A stretch of 64,000 nucleotides of DNA from Mesorhizobium sp. ORS 3359 (GCA_000824845.1 CCNC01000094.1:1-64000), one strand, 5' to 3'. Positions 12,313 to 22,444 are shown, numbered from the stretch's first letter. Notes: generated by a model from the letters alone, not told the origin. Numbers and translations are program-made.

Positions 12313-12397
12313 CTCGCGCCGACAATTGAAGATTGCGCTTGACGGGAACGAGCCGTTGGGGTATGGCGGCCCGTCTTCCTATCAGGCATGGACTTTG

Positions 12398-12415
12398 CTT
12401 GCCCTTGCGGGCAAG
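12398..12415 (+). other. Hairpin in the adk-rpsM spacer
   Basis: CTTGCCC-TTGC-GGGCAAG is a perfect 7-bp stem with a 4-nt loop in the 206-base gap upstream of rpsM. No T run follows. It could be part of a leader for the alpha operon; no known autoregulatory structure is recognised. Confidence 0.35.
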
Positions 12416-12518
12416 GCATCCGCTTTGAACCAGGAAACTCCCGCAAGGGCCGGCCTCCACCGGACGCGGGATAACTTGAACGCCGGCTCGTCCGGCCTAC
12501 ATGGAGAAAGAGAAGAAC

Positions 12519-12887
12519 ATGGCTCGTATAGCCGGCGTCAACATTCCGACCAACAAGCGCGTCGTCATTGCGCTTCAGTACATTCACGGCATCGGCAAGA
12601 AGTTTGCCCAGGAGATCGTCGACAAGGTCGGCATCCCGGCGGATCGCCGCGTCAACCAGCTGACCGACGCGGAAGTGCTGCAGATCCGCGAGACGATCGA
12701 CCGCGACTACCAGGTCGAAGGCGACCTGCGCCGCGAAGTCTCGATGAACATCAAGCGGCTCATGGACCTCGGCTGCTACCGCGGCCTGCGTCACCGCCGC
12801 TCGCTGCCGGTCCGCGGCCAGCGCACGCACACCAATGCGCGCACCCGCAAGGGCCCGGCCAAGGCGATCGCCGGCAAGAAGAAGTAA
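12519..12887 (+). CDS. rpsM: 30S ribosomal protein S13
   Basis: 122 aa, taken from the ATG at 12519 ([20 protein letters not shown]). An in-frame ATG at 12501 would add only six non-conserved residues and overlies the likely GGAGAAAGAGAAG ribosome binding site. S13 bridges the 30S head to 50S and contacts P-site tRNA. The C-terminal [14 protein letters not shown] is conserved. Confidence 0.97.
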   Translation: MARIAGVNIPTNKRVVIALQYIHGIGKKFAQEIVDKVGIPADRRVNQLTDAEVLQIRETIDRDYQVEGDLRREVSMNIKRLMDLGCYRGLRHRRSLPVRGQRTHTNARTRKGPAKAIAGKKK

Positions 12888-12890
12888 TTG

Positions 12891-12947
12891 AGCGAATAGC
12901 GAATAGTCATTAGCGAGTAGGGCTCTATTCGCTACTCACTATCGCTT
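12891..12947. repeat. Heptamer-periodic palindromic repeat between rpsM and rpsK
   Basis: The sequence runs as degenerate 7-bp units of the form AGCGAAT (12891-12897, 12898-12904, then AGTCATT and AGCGAGT). After a short centre it continues with the complementary unit type (TATTCGC, TACTCAC, TATCGCT). The whole forms a long imperfect hairpin inside the alpha operon. It encodes nothing and is not needed for the ribosomal genes, so it is most likely a mobile or expanding intergenic repeat. Confidence 0.7.
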
Positions 12948-13003
12948 CCCAAGGTGGAGCCGCTGGCATTACGGCGGTGTAGAGATCAACTGAAAGGACT
13001 ACC

Positions 13004-13393
13004 ATGGCCAAGGAAGCCGCTCGTGTTCGCCGTCGCGAACGCAAGAACATCTCGTCGGGCGTTGCCCACGTCAATTCGACCTTCAACAACACCATGATCA
13101 CCATCACCGACGCGCAGGGCAATTCGATTGCCTGGTCGTCGGCCGGTGCGCAAGGCTTCAAGGGTTCGCGCAAGTCGACTCCGTTCGCCGCCCAGATGGC
13201 AGCCGAGGACGTTGCCAAGAAGGCCCAGGAACACGGCATGCGCATGCTCGAGGTCGAGGTCTGCGGACCCGGCTCCGGCCGTGAATCGGCCCTTCGCGCG
13301 CTGCAGGCGGCCGGCTTCACCATCACCTCGATCCGCGACGTGACGCCGATCCCGCACAATGGCTGCCGTCCGCGCAAGAAGCGCCGCGTCTGA
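13004..13393 (+). CDS. rpsK: 30S ribosomal protein S11
   Basis: 129 aa with the conserved [15 protein letters not shown] segment (here [20 protein letters not shown]) and the C-terminal [19 protein letters not shown]11 forms the platform at the E site. The start ATG has GAAAGGACTACC just upstream. No unusual features. Confidence 0.98.
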   Translation: MAKEAARVRRRERKNISSGVAHVNSTFNNTMITITDAQGNSIAWSSAGAQGFKGSRKSTPFAAQMAAEDVAKKAQEHGMRMLEVEVCGPGSGRESALRALQAAGFTITSIRDVTPIPHNGCRPRKKRRV

Positions 13394-13490
13394 TTTTTAA
13401 GCGCCGCGCGAGCGCCACGGCGTTCCTCCGCGGTTTTCCGTGTCGCCCGCCACGATTGGATGGTGGCGGGGCAAAGGAAGGAAGACATTT

Positions 13491-14501
13491 ATGATCCAGA
13501 AAAACTGGCAGGAACTGATCAAGCCGAACAAGATCGAGTTCTCGTCGAAGAAGAAGACGCTGACCACGCTGGTGGCCGAGCCGCTCGAACGCGGCTTCGG
13601 CCTGACGCTGGGCAACGCGCTGCGGCGCGTGCTTCTGTCTTCGCTGCGCGGCGCGGCCGTCACCGCCGTGCAGATCGACGGCGTGCTGCATGAATTCTCG
13701 TCCATCGCCGGCGTGCGCGAGGATGTGACCGACATCGTGCTCAACATCAAGGAAATCGCCATCCGCATGGAAGGCGATGGTCCCAAGCGCATGGTCGTGC
13801 GCAAGCAGGGCCCGGGCGCCGTGCTCGCCGGCGACATCCAGACCGTCGGCGACGTCGAGATCCTCAACCCCGACCACGTCATCTGCACGCTGGACGAGGG
13901 CGCCGAGATCCGCATGGAGTTCACCGTCGACACCGGCAAGGGCTATGTGCCGGCCGAGCGCAACCGCGCCGAGGACGCGCCGATCGGCTTGATCCCGGTC
14001 GACTCGCTCTACTCGCCGGTCAAGAAGGTCTCCTACAAGGTCGAGAACACCCGCGAGGGCCAGGTGCTCGACTATGACAAGCTGACCATGACCATCGAGA
14101 CCAACGGTTCGATCTCGGGCGAGGACGCGGTCGCCTTCGCCGCCCGCATCCTGCAGGACCAGCTCGCGCTGTTCGTCAACTTCGACGAGCCGCAGAAGGA
14201 GGTCGCGACCGAAGCCGTCACCGAGCTCGCCTTCAACCCGGCCCTGCTCAAGAAGGTCGACGAGCTCGAGCTTTCGGTGCGTTCGGCCAACTGCCTGAAG
14301 AACGACAACATCGTCTATATTGGCGACCTGATCCAGAAGACCGAAGCCGAGATGCTGCGCACCCCGAACTTCGGCCGCAAGTCGCTGAACGAGATCAAGG
14401 AAGTGCTGGCGGCCATGGGCCTGCACCTCGGCATGGAAGTGCCGGACTGGCCGCCGGAAAACATCGAAGACCTCGCCAAGCGTTACGAAGACCAATATTG
14501 A
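13491..14501 (+). CDS. rpoA: DNA-directed RNA polymerase subunit alpha
   Basis: 336 aa from the ATG at 13491 ([16 protein letters not shown]), which has AAGGAAGGAAG upstream. A GTG further up at 13440 gives no conserved sequence. The N-terminal domain (about 1-230) directs dimerisation and assembly with beta/beta'. The C-terminal domain (about 250-320, with [20 protein letters not shown]) binds UP elements and activators. This is the normal position in the alpha operon; rpsD is not here, as usual in alphaproteobacteria. Confidence 0.98.
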   Translation: MIQKNWQELIKPNKIEFSSKKKTLTTLVAEPLERGFGLTLGNALRRVLLSSLRGAAVTAVQIDGVLHEFSSIAGVREDVTDIVLNIKEIAIRMEGDGPKRMVVRKQGPGAVLAGDIQTVGDVEILNPDHVICTLDEGAEIRMEFTVDTGKGYVPAERNRAEDAPIGLIPVDSLYSPVKKVSYKVENTREGQVLDYDKLTMTIETNGSISGEDAVAFAARILQDQLALFVNFDEPQKEVATEAVTELAFNPALLKKVDELELSVRSANCLKNDNIVYIGDLIQKTEAEMLRTPNFGRKSLNEIKEVLAAMGLHLGMEVPDWPPENIEDLAKRYEDQY

Positions 14502-14605
14502 GCATGAATTCCAAGGATCGGCGGCGAGAGCCGCCCGATCCGACGGTCATGCGGAAAACCATCAGAGGCCGTGGCCTCTTGAACAACTGAAGAAGGAAAA
14601 GAGCC

Positions 14606-15037
14606 ATGCGCCACGGTTTCAAAGGCCGTCGCTTCGCCCGCAGCGTAAGCCACCGCAAGTCCATGTTCGCCAATCTCGCCGTGTCTCTGATCGAGCACGA
14701 GCAGATCGTCACCACCCTGCCGAAGGCGAAGGACCTGCGTCCGATCGTCGAGAAGCTGGTGACGCTCGGCAAGCGCGGCGACCTGCACGCCCGTCGTCAG
14801 GTCATCGCCCAGATCGGCAACGAGCCGGTCGTGAAGCGCCTGTTCGAGACCCTCGCTCCGCGCTACGCTACCCGCAACGGCGGCTACCTGCGCATCATGA
14901 AAGCGGGCTTCCGCAAGGGCGACAACGCCGCCATGGCGGTCATCGAATTCGTCGACCGCGATACCTCTGCCAAGGGCGCCGCCGACCGCGCTCGCCTCGA
15001 GGCAGAGGGCGCCAATGAGGAAGCCGCGGCCGCCTGA
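14606..15037 (+). CDS. rplQ: 50S ribosomal protein L17
   Basis: 143 aa, starting [20 protein letters not shown], with an Ala/Glu-rich C-terminal tail after about residue 120 that is common in this group. L17 lies near the tunnel exit. It is the last gene of the ribosomal cluster and is followed by a strong terminator. Confidence 0.97.
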   Translation: MRHGFKGRRFARSVSHRKSMFANLAVSLIEHEQIVTTLPKAKDLRPIVEKLVTLGKRGDLHARRQVIAQIGNEPVVKRLFETLAPRYATRNGGYLRIMKAGFRKGDNAAMAVIEFVDRDTSAKGAADRARLEAEGANEEAAAA

Positions 15038-15062
15038 GCCTTGCGTTTTCCTCAATGACTTC

Positions 15063-15085
15063 AAGGGGCCTTCGGGCCCCTTTTT
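15063..15085 (+). terminator. Intrinsic terminator of the S10-spc-alpha cluster
   Basis: AAGGGGCC-TTCG-GGCCCC is a stem with a stable TTCG tetraloop, followed by five Ts. It starts 26 bases after the rplQ stop and ends the long ribosomal operon. Confidence 0.9.
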
Positions 15086-15144
15086 GCATTTGGAGCGGTT
15101 TGAGCCGAGCGAGCTGAATTTAACGTTCAGGCTCAAGCTTTTGC

Positions 15145-15158
15145 GCGACAAGTGTCGC
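15145..15158. promoter_or_regulatory. Operator-like palindrome upstream of the Do-family protease
   Basis: GCGACA-AG-TGTCGC is a perfect 6-bp inverted repeat with a 2-bp centre, 72 bases before the protease ATG. The half-site TGTCGC also occurs, in opposite arrangement, in the operator at 20327-20344. The binding protein is unknown. Confidence 0.4.
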
Positions 15159-15229
15159 ATTTGTGTGCATTAGCCTTTCATTTTGCACAATCGTCGGGAC
15201 AATGGCGCCCGATCTGGAGGGATTCGAAA

Positions 15230-16717
15230 ATGCACCTCAAACGACTGTTTCTTGTTGCCGCGCTGGCCGTCTTCGCCGTGGCACCGGCCGCAAGACAGGC
15301 TTTTGCCGAGGATGCCGCCAAGCCGGCGGATCCGGGCCTCTCCGATGTGCTGACCGACCTGTTGCATGGCGTCGAAGGCGAGAACGGCACGTCCGGCCCC
15401 GACAAGCGCGTGCCGTTCGGCCGCGAGGAGGTTCAGCTCTCCTTCGCGCCGCTGGTCAAGCAGACGGCGCCCGCCGTGGTCAATGTCTATGCCTCGCAGA
15501 CCGCCAAGGTGACGTCGCCTTTTGAGGGCGATCCCTTCTTCGAGGAGTTCTTCGGCCGCGCCCAGCCGCGCGCGCAATCTTCGCTGGGCTCCGGCGTGCT
15601 GGTTGATCCGAGCGGCGTCATCGTCACAAACTATCACGTCATCAAGGACGCCGACGAGGTGAAGGTCGCGACCGCCGACGGGCGCGAATTCACCTCCAAG
15701 GTCATGCTCAAGGACGAGACGCTCGATCTGGCCGTGCTCAAGATTTCCGCCGATAAGCCGTTCCCGGTGATCGCCATCGGCGATTCGGACGCGCTGGAGG
15801 TGGGTGACCTGGTGCTCGCCATCGGCAATCCGTTCGGCGTCGGCCAGACCACCACCAGCGGTATCGTCTCGGCGCTCGCCCGCAGCCATATCGGCGTTTC
15901 GGATTCGGGCTATTTCATCCAGACCGACGCCGCCATCAATCCCGGCAATTCCGGCGGCGCGCTGATCAACATGGGCGGCCAGCTGGTCGGCATCAACACG
16001 GCCATCTACAGCCGCAGCGGCGGCTCGATCGGCATCGGCTTCGCCATTCCCTCGAATATGGTGCGCGCCTTTGCCGACGCCGCCAAGGCCGGGCTCGACT
16101 TCTTCGAGCGACCCTATATCGGCGCGGAATTCGAACTGGTGACGCCGCAGATCGCCGAATCGCTCGGCATGGAGAAGCCGACTGGCGCACTGGTTTCATC
16201 GGTCGAAGGTTCCGGGCCCGCCGGCAAGGCCGGCCTGAAGCCGGGCGATGTCATCCTGTCGCTCAACAACACGCCGGTCGAAAGCATCGAGGCGCTCGAC
16301 TATCGCATGGCGACGCTGTCGATCGGCACCAAGGCGACCTTCGTCGTGCTGAGCAAGGGCCAGCAGGCGACGCTGGAAATCCCGCTGGAGCGTGCGCCGG
16401 AAGGCGCCAAGCCCAGCGAAGTCACCTTGCGTGGCCGTAGTCCCTTTTCCGGCGCCAAGGTCGCGGAACTGTCGCCCAGGCTTGCCCAGCGGCTTGGCCT
16501 GCGCACCGATCTCAAGGGCGTCACGGTCATCGATATCAGCCGCGATTCGCCGGCCGCCGATTTCGGCTTCCAGCCCGGCGATATCGTGCGCGAGGTGAAC
16601 GGCACCAGCATCGACACCGCAGCGACGCTGGCGCAAATTGCCCAGCAGGACACGCGCTGGTGGCGCTTTACCGTCGAGCGCGGCGGGCAGATACTGCGCC
16701 AGGTGTTGCGTTATTGA
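15230..16717 (+). CDS. Do/DegQ-family periplasmic serine protease
   Basis: 495 aa from the ATG at 15230, which has TGGAGGG seven bases upstream. It begins with a signal peptide (RLFLVAALAVFAVAPAARQAFA, cut after about residue 26). The trypsin-like domain has His136 (TNYHVI), Asp167 (DLAVL) and Ser241 (NPGNSGGAL), the full catalytic triad. Two PDZ domains follow (about residues 300-390 and 410-490). Such enzymes degrade or refold damaged envelope proteins. It stands alone after the ribosomal cluster. The family has several paralogues in rhizobia, so I do not assign a specific deg name. Confidence 0.92.
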   Translation: MHLKRLFLVAALAVFAVAPAARQAFAEDAAKPADPGLSDVLTDLLHGVEGENGTSGPDKRVPFGREEVQLSFAPLVKQTAPAVVNVYASQTAKVTSPFEGDPFFEEFFGRAQPRAQSSLGSGVLVDPSGVIVTNYHVIKDADEVKVATADGREFTSKVMLKDETLDLAVLKISADKPFPVIAIGDSDALEVGDLVLAIGNPFGVGQTTTSGIVSALARSHIGVSDSGYFIQTDAAINPGNSGGALINMGGQLVGINTAIYSRSGGSIGIGFAIPSNMVRAFADAAKAGLDFFERPYIGAEFELVTPQIAESLGMEKPTGALVSSVEGSGPAGKAGLKPGDVILSLNNTPVESIEALDYRMATLSIGTKATFVVLSKGQQATLEIPLERAPEGAKPSEVTLRGRSPFSGAKVAELSPRLAQRLGLRTDLKGVTVIDISRDSPAADFGFQPGDIVREVNGTSIDTAATLAQIAQQDTRWWRFTVERGGQILRQVLRY

Positions 16718-16736
16718 GGCGGTCTGCCCATTTAAG

Positions 16737-16801
16737 GCATGATCCCGAACCGAAGCTCCGCTTGGCAAAAAGCGAGAACCGGTGTTCGGACAACATCATG
16801 C
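16737..16801. repeat. Diverged intergenic palindromic element
   Basis: GCATGAT and CCGAACCG on the left pair with CGGTGTTCGG and ATCATGC on the right. It is the same design as the element at 10318-10370 but has a longer centre. It lies between the protease gene and rarA and would form a hairpin just upstream of the rarA start. Confidence 0.6.
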
Positions 16802-16841
16802 TCTCAAGAGAGCGGGATCGCGTTTCAACCAAAAGACTTGC

Positions 16842-18152
16842 ATGGCCGATCTGTTCAGTTCCGATGAGCCGGAGAAAGCGCCGCCCGGGCGGCCGCTGGC
16901 CGACCGGCTGCGCCCAAAGAACCTCGGCGAGGTCGTCGGCCAGGAGCACCTGACCGGCCCGGACGGCGCGCTGACCCGGCTGATCGATTCCGGTTCGCTG
17001 GGCTCCATGATCTTCTGGGGTCCGCCGGGCACCGGCAAGACGACAGTGGCGCGACTGCTGGCAGGCGAGACCAATCTCGCCTTCGAGCAGATCTCGGCAG
17101 TGTTTTCCGGCGTCGCGGACCTCAAAAAGGTGTTCGAGGCGGCGAAACTCAGGCGCGCCAACGGCCGCCAGACGCTGCTCTTCGTCGACGAGATCCATCG
17201 TTTCAACCGCGCCCAGCAGGACGGCTTCCTTCCGGTGATGGAAGACGGCACCGTGGTGCTGGTTGGCGCCACGACGGAGAACCCGTCCTTCGAGCTGAAT
17301 GCGGCGCTTCTGTCGCGAGCGCGCGTGCTTGTGTTCCGTTCGCTGGGCGAGGAAAGCATCGCCAAGCTTCTGGCGCGGGCGGAAGAAACCGAGGGCAGGG
17401 CGCTGCCGCTTGACGACGAGGCGCGCGCGATGCTGATCCGCATGGCGGACGGCGATGGCCGCGCCTCGCTGACGCTGGCCGAGGAAGTCTGGCGCGCCGC
17501 CAAGAAAGGCGAAGTGTTCGGCCCGGAGGGCCTGCAGCGCGTCATCCAGCGCCGCGCCCCGATCTACGACAAGGGCCAGGACGGCCATTACAACCTGATC
17601 TCGGCGCTGCATAAATCGGTACGGGGCTCCGATCCGGATGCCGCCCTTTATTACCTCGCCCGCATGTTCGATGCCGGCGAGGATCCACTCTATCTCGGCC
17701 GCCGGCTGGTGCGCATGGCGGTGGAGGATATCGGGCTCGCCGATCCTCAGGCGCTTGTCGTCGCCAACGCGGCCAAGGACGCCTATGACTATCTAGGCTC
17801 GCCCGAGGGCGAGCTCGCCTTCGCGCAGGCCACCGTCTATCTCGCCACCGCGCCGAAGTCGAACGCCCTCTACACCGCCTTCAAGGCTGCGACCGCGGCT
17901 GCCAAGGAGTTCGGCTCGCTGCTCCCGCCCAAGCACATCCTCAACGCGCCGACCAAGCTGATGAAGCAGGAGGATTACGGCGCCGGCTATCGCTACGACC
18001 ATGACGAGCCGGACGCCTTTTCAGGCCAGGACTATTTCCCGGAGAAGATGGGCCGGCACACCTTTTACGATCCGCCGGAACGCGGTTTCGAGCGCGACAT
18101 CCGCAAACGGCTGGAATACTGGGCGAAGCTGCGCAGCGAACGGAACAGCTGA
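16842..18152 (+). CDS. rarA: Replication-associated recombination protein A (AAA+ ATPase)
   Basis: 436 aa from the ATG at 16842 (ADLFSSDEPEKAPPGRPLAD). An upstream start at 16782 would run through the palindromic element and is unlikely. The Walker A GPPGTGKTT is at about residues 63-71, Walker B LFVDEIHRFN at about 126-135, and the sensor segment is VGATTENPSFELNAALLSRA. The C-terminal half is the MgsA tetramerisation domain (AVEDIGLADPQALVVANAA). RarA acts at stalled replication forks with SSB. The family usually has about 430-450 residues. Confidence 0.95.
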   Translation: MADLFSSDEPEKAPPGRPLADRLRPKNLGEVVGQEHLTGPDGALTRLIDSGSLGSMIFWGPPGTGKTTVARLLAGETNLAFEQISAVFSGVADLKKVFEAAKLRRANGRQTLLFVDEIHRFNRAQQDGFLPVMEDGTVVLVGATTENPSFELNAALLSRARVLVFRSLGEESIAKLLARAEETEGRALPLDDEARAMLIRMADGDGRASLTLAEEVWRAAKKGEVFGPEGLQRVIQRRAPIYDKGQDGHYNLISALHKSVRGSDPDAALYYLARMFDAGEDPLYLGRRLVRMAVEDIGLADPQALVVANAAKDAYDYLGSPEGELAFAQATVYLATAPKSNALYTAFKAATAAAKEFGSLLPPKHILNAPTKLMKQEDYGAGYRYDHDEPDAFSGQDYFPEKMGRHTFYDPPERGFERDIRKRLEYWAKLRSERNS

Positions 18153-18337
18153 GTTGCGCCGCCCGGCTGGGCATGGCGCTGAAGTGGAGTAGCTCGCTCC
18201 AAATATTTGCGCCGACAGACCCCTCGAGCCTACGCGACGGCATTGTGCCGGGAAACAAAAAATCCTATCAAGACGCACGGCTGGCGGGGGTCGCCGTGAT
18301 TTTGTCCCATGGAACAGGATCGCGCCTTCCCGCGCGA

Positions 18338-19171
18338 ATGGCAATGAAAAAGCAAACCGTCAAGTCGCTCCGCAAGGCCGCCATCGCGGTCGTGGTTCTC
18401 GCGCTCGCCTTCTACTTCATCCCGATCCTGACCGCGATCTGGGTCGTCTGCGGCCTGATCGACGTCATGCGCAACGATCAGAAGAACCGAAACCTGTTCG
18501 AGCGCTACTTCCTCGGCAACGGCCTGTTCACCTGGCTGCTGTCGCCGTTCAACCTGATTGTCGACCTTCTTTGCTACCGCAATCCCGGCGTCTGGAAGCC
18601 TGAACAATTCCCTGAAGACTATCAGCGCGAGATCAACGAGGTCCTGGGTGTCTTCAAGGCCCGCAAGGACGAGATCATCGCCGACATCGACGCGAATTTC
18701 GGCGCCGGCCGACGCGGCATGTATGTCTATCAGTGGTACGGCAAGCACAAGATCGACAACGTTCCCGAATTCAACAAGGACTACAAATACATCAAGACGA
18801 TCGCCGTATCCGTCTTCAGCAAGCGCGAATCCACGTCCTGGCATTTCGGTCCGCTCCGCCTCAGCCTGCGCATCCTCTACAATCTGATCCCGGTGCAGGC
18901 GGAGATCTTCGTCCAGTGCGGCAGCAAGAAGAACTACTGGTACGACAATCCTTTGTTCATCTTCGACGACACGCTGTTCCACCGCTCGGTCAACGAATAT
19001 GACGGCCGCCGCTACTGCGTCTTCGTCGACATCATCAGGCCGTCTCCGTTCCCAAAACTGATCGCGGGCCTTCTCGCCATCGTCTCGGTCAGCGTTGAGC
19101 GCATCAATTCGGTCTTCTACAAGAACTGGAAGATGATCGGCTCGTCCAAACCTAAGGCCACCGCCAACTGA
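18338..19171 (+). CDS. Membrane-anchored aspartyl/asparaginyl beta-hydroxylase-like protein
   Basis: 277 aa if it starts at the ATG at 18338 (a second ATG is at 18344; the frame stays open upstream to 18173 without conserved features). Residues about 14-40 and 239-257 are hydrophobic and likely span the membrane. The middle resembles the Asp/Asn beta-hydroxylase (LpxO-like) jelly-roll: SWHFGPLR with His169, then FIFDDTLFHRSVNE with His215, then RYCVFVDIIRP. These fit the family's HxGP and FDDTFxHxxxN iron-binding motifs. Known members hydroxylate Asp/Asn side chains or lipid A acyl chains using 2-oxoglutarate. The substrate here is unknown; a lipid A role is possible because both ends look membrane-bound. 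Confidence 0.7.
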   Translation: MAMKKQTVKSLRKAAIAVVVLALAFYFIPILTAIWVVCGLIDVMRNDQKNRNLFERYFLGNGLFTWLLSPFNLIVDLLCYRNPGVWKPEQFPEDYQREINEVLGVFKARKDEIIADIDANFGAGRRGMYVYQWYGKHKIDNVPEFNKDYKYIKTIAVSVFSKRESTSWHFGPLRLSLRILYNLIPVQAEIFVQCGSKKNYWYDNPLFIFDDTLFHRSVNEYDGRRYCVFVDIIRPSPFPKLIAGLLAIVSVSVERINSVFYKNWKMIGSSKPKATAN

Positions 19172-19283
19172 TTCTGGCGCCTCTTCAATCTCCTGGCTCG
19201 GCCTGCTCGGCCGGGCCTCTATGCTCTTAAACCAACGTCCTATAGCGCCTATCCGCTGCAACCGTTACAACTCTTCCATCGGA

Positions 19284-19301
19284 TATATCCACAAGGATAT
19301 A
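19284..19301. promoter_or_regulatory. Perfect inverted repeat upstream of the GAF-Fis regulator
   Basis: TATATCC-ACAA-GGATATA is a perfect 7-bp inverted repeat with a 4-bp spacer, 41 bases before the TTG start of the regulator gene. Its AT-rich arms stand out in this GC-rich DNA. It could be an operator overlapping the promoter; no binding protein is identified. Confidence 0.4.
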
Positions 19302-19341
19302 ACGACGGGCGGAAGGAGGTCCGCTCGCTGGGAGGATAGGT

Positions 19342-20310
19342 TTGAGCGGGCGGCAAGCAGCCGGTCATGCGGATTTCGTCCAGGCTTCGATCGCCAGAAG
19401 CGATGCGGCCCATTCGGCGTTGGTCGCCTCGTGGCGGCGTTCCCTTCAACTGCATCACCTCGATCCGGCTGAGCGCAAGGCGCCAAGGCGGCTGACCGAA
19501 GCCGAATTGCGGCGGGCACGGCAGCGCATGGAACGGATGATCCGCGCGGCCGAGACAAGCCTCAACCGGCTCTATCAGGCGGTTGGCGGTGTCGGTTGCT
19601 GCGTGATGCTGGCCGACCGCGACGGCATCCCCATCGAGCGCCGCGGCGCGGTCGCCGACGACGAGACCTTCGACGAATGGGGCCTGTGGACCGGCACGGT
19701 CTGGAGCGAAGACAGTGAGGGAACCAACGGCATCGGCACCTGTCTCGCCGATCAGCGGCCGCTCACCATCCATCGCGACCAGCATTTCTTTTCGCGCAAC
19801 ACGCTGATGAGCTGCACGACGGCTCCCGTCTTTGACCATGAAGGCAACCTGGCGGCCGCGCTCGACGTATCGTCCTGCCGCTCCGACCTCACGGAAGGTT
19901 TCGTCCAGCTTATCTCGGTCGCGGTGGCCGACGCCGCACGCCGTATCGAGGCCGAGAATTTCCGTATGGTCTATTCCAATGCCCGCATCCTGCTTGCAGC
20001 GGTTGCCGAGCGGAGCGCCGGCGCGCTGATCGCTGTAGATGCCGATGACCTTGTGGTCGGCGCGACACGCTCGGCGCGGCTTGCTCTCGGCATAACGTCG
20101 GAAGGCTTGGCCAGGGGCCTGCTCGCCGCGGACATTCTTGGGGACGCGGCCAGGGCCCGGGAGGATCTCGACGATGCCGAGCGCAGCGTGCTGCAGCGCG
20201 CGATGGCGCGCACCGGCGGCAATGTCTCGGCAGCGGCGCAGAGCCTCGGCATCTCGCGCGCGACGCTGCATCGCAAGCTTGCCCGTTTCAGCATCCGCCG
20301 GCCGCATTGA
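19342..20310 (+). CDS. AcoR-like GAF/Fis-type transcriptional regulator without an AAA+ domain (TTG start)
   Basis: 322 aa from a TTG with GGAGGATAGG directly upstream. Residues about 55-190 form a GAF sensor domain of the AcoR type (the WSEDSEGTNGIGTCLADQRP segment is characteristic). The C-terminus (about 275-318, AMARTGGNVSAAAQSLGISR) is a Fis-type helix-turn-helix. Full AcoR proteins have a sigma-54-activating AAA+ domain between these parts. Here the linker is only ~80 residues with no Walker motifs, so it cannot drive sigma-54 polymerase and probably acts with sigma-70 or as a repressor. It lies just upstream of an aldehyde dehydrogenase and DUF779 pair, which it probably controls. Confidence 0.85.
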   Translation: MSGRQAAGHADFVQASIARSDAAHSALVASWRRSLQLHHLDPAERKAPRRLTEAELRRARQRMERMIRAAETSLNRLYQAVGGVGCCVMLADRDGIPIERRGAVADDETFDEWGLWTGTVWSEDSEGTNGIGTCLADQRPLTIHRDQHFFSRNTLMSCTTAPVFDHEGNLAAALDVSSCRSDLTEGFVQLISVAVADAARRIEAENFRMVYSNARILLAAVAERSAGALIAVDADDLVVGATRSARLALGITSEGLARGLLAADILGDAARAREDLDDAERSVLQRAMARTGGNVSAAAQSLGISRATLHRKLARFSIRRPH

Positions 20311-20326
20311 TTTACGCAACCTGACC

Positions 20327-20344
20327 TGTCGCAGTTCTGCGACA
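20327..20344. promoter_or_regulatory. 18-bp operator candidate for the aldehyde dehydrogenase operon
   Basis: TGTCGCA-GTTC-TGCGACA is a perfect 7-bp inverted repeat with a 4-bp spacer. It lies 17 bp after the regulator's stop and 108 bp before the aldehyde dehydrogenase ATG. The size and position fit a site for a dimeric Fis-type HTH protein, most simply the adjacent regulator. That assignment is inferred. Confidence 0.6.
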
Positions 20345-20452
20345 CTCGCCGGCCGCGATCCGTTTGCCTGGGGATGACAGGCTGAAGAGCATCGGCAAGT
20401 GTTTCCAGCGACGCGCCACATTCCGTGACGCCGTTTTGCTGGGAGGCAGACA

Positions 20453-21970
<1,518 letters not shown>

Positions 21971-21989
21971 TCCTCCCAGGGCAAGGGGG

Positions 21990-22021
21990 AAGGGAGGGCG
22001 CCGCGGACGGCGTCCTCCCTT
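21990..22021 (+). other. Long intercistronic hairpin between aldehyde dehydrogenase and DUF779 gene
   Basis: AAGGGAGGGCGCCG pairs with CGGCGTCCTCCCTT around a CGGA loop, 13 of 14 positions matching. It is followed by CAACATAGGAGG (the ribosome binding site of the next gene), not a T run. It probably protects the upstream mRNA or sets the ratio of the two products. Confidence 0.55.
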
Positions 22022-22039
22022 CAACATAGGAGGATTGCC

Positions 22040-22444
22040 ATGGACAGGGCTTCATTGGGCAAAGTCTCGGCCACGGCGGCGGCCAAGGCGCTGCTGGTCG
22101 AAATCATCGCCGACCACGGGCCGGTGCTCTTTCACCAGTCCGGCGGCTGCTGCGACGGATCCTCGCCGATGTGCTATGCGCGCGGCGAGTTCATCATCGG
22201 CGACAATGACGTCAAGCTCGGCGAGATCGGCGACACGCCGGTCTATATCAGCGCCTCGCAATATGAAGTTTGGAAGCACACCGACCTGATCATCGACGTG
22301 GTGAAGGGCAGGGGCGGCATGTTCTCGCTCGACAATGGCCGCGAGAAGCGCTTCCTGACGCGCTCGACGGTCTGCGCGGTATCGGTCATCTTCCGCCGAC
22401 TGAGCGAACGGGCCAGCCCGCCATCGGCGCCGCGATTGGGGTAA
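22040..22444 (+). CDS. DUF779-family protein, partner of aldehyde dehydrogenase
   Basis: 134 aa. The core FHQSGGCCDGSSPMCYARGEF (about residues 31-51) with its Cys pair and third Cys is the DUF779 signature. The rest is an alpha/beta protein with VYISASQYEVWKHTDLIIDV and a tail of basic and Pro residues. No function is established. Its regular pairing with acetaldehyde-type dehydrogenases suggests a metal, thiol or maturation role for that enzyme, which is inference. A good AGGAGG lies 9 bases upstream. Confidence 0.85.
   Translation: MDRASLGKVSATAAAKALLVEIIADHGPVLFHQSGGCCDGSSPMCYARGEFIIGDNDVKLGEIGDTPVYISASQYEVWKHTDLIIDVVKGRGGMFSLDNGREKRFLTRSTVCAVSVIFRRLSERASPPSAPRLG

Noticed and set aside
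18173..18337. N-terminal extension of the beta-hydroxylase-like protein
   Set aside because: The extra 55 residues show no family or membrane features and there is no ribosome binding site; the ATG at 18338 begins just before a membrane helix.
20420..20440. Possible sigma-54 promoter before the aldehyde dehydrogenase gene (TTTTGCT)
   Set aside because: There is no GG at -24 in the right spacing, it is too close to the ATG, and the neighbouring regulator lacks the AAA+ domain needed to drive it.
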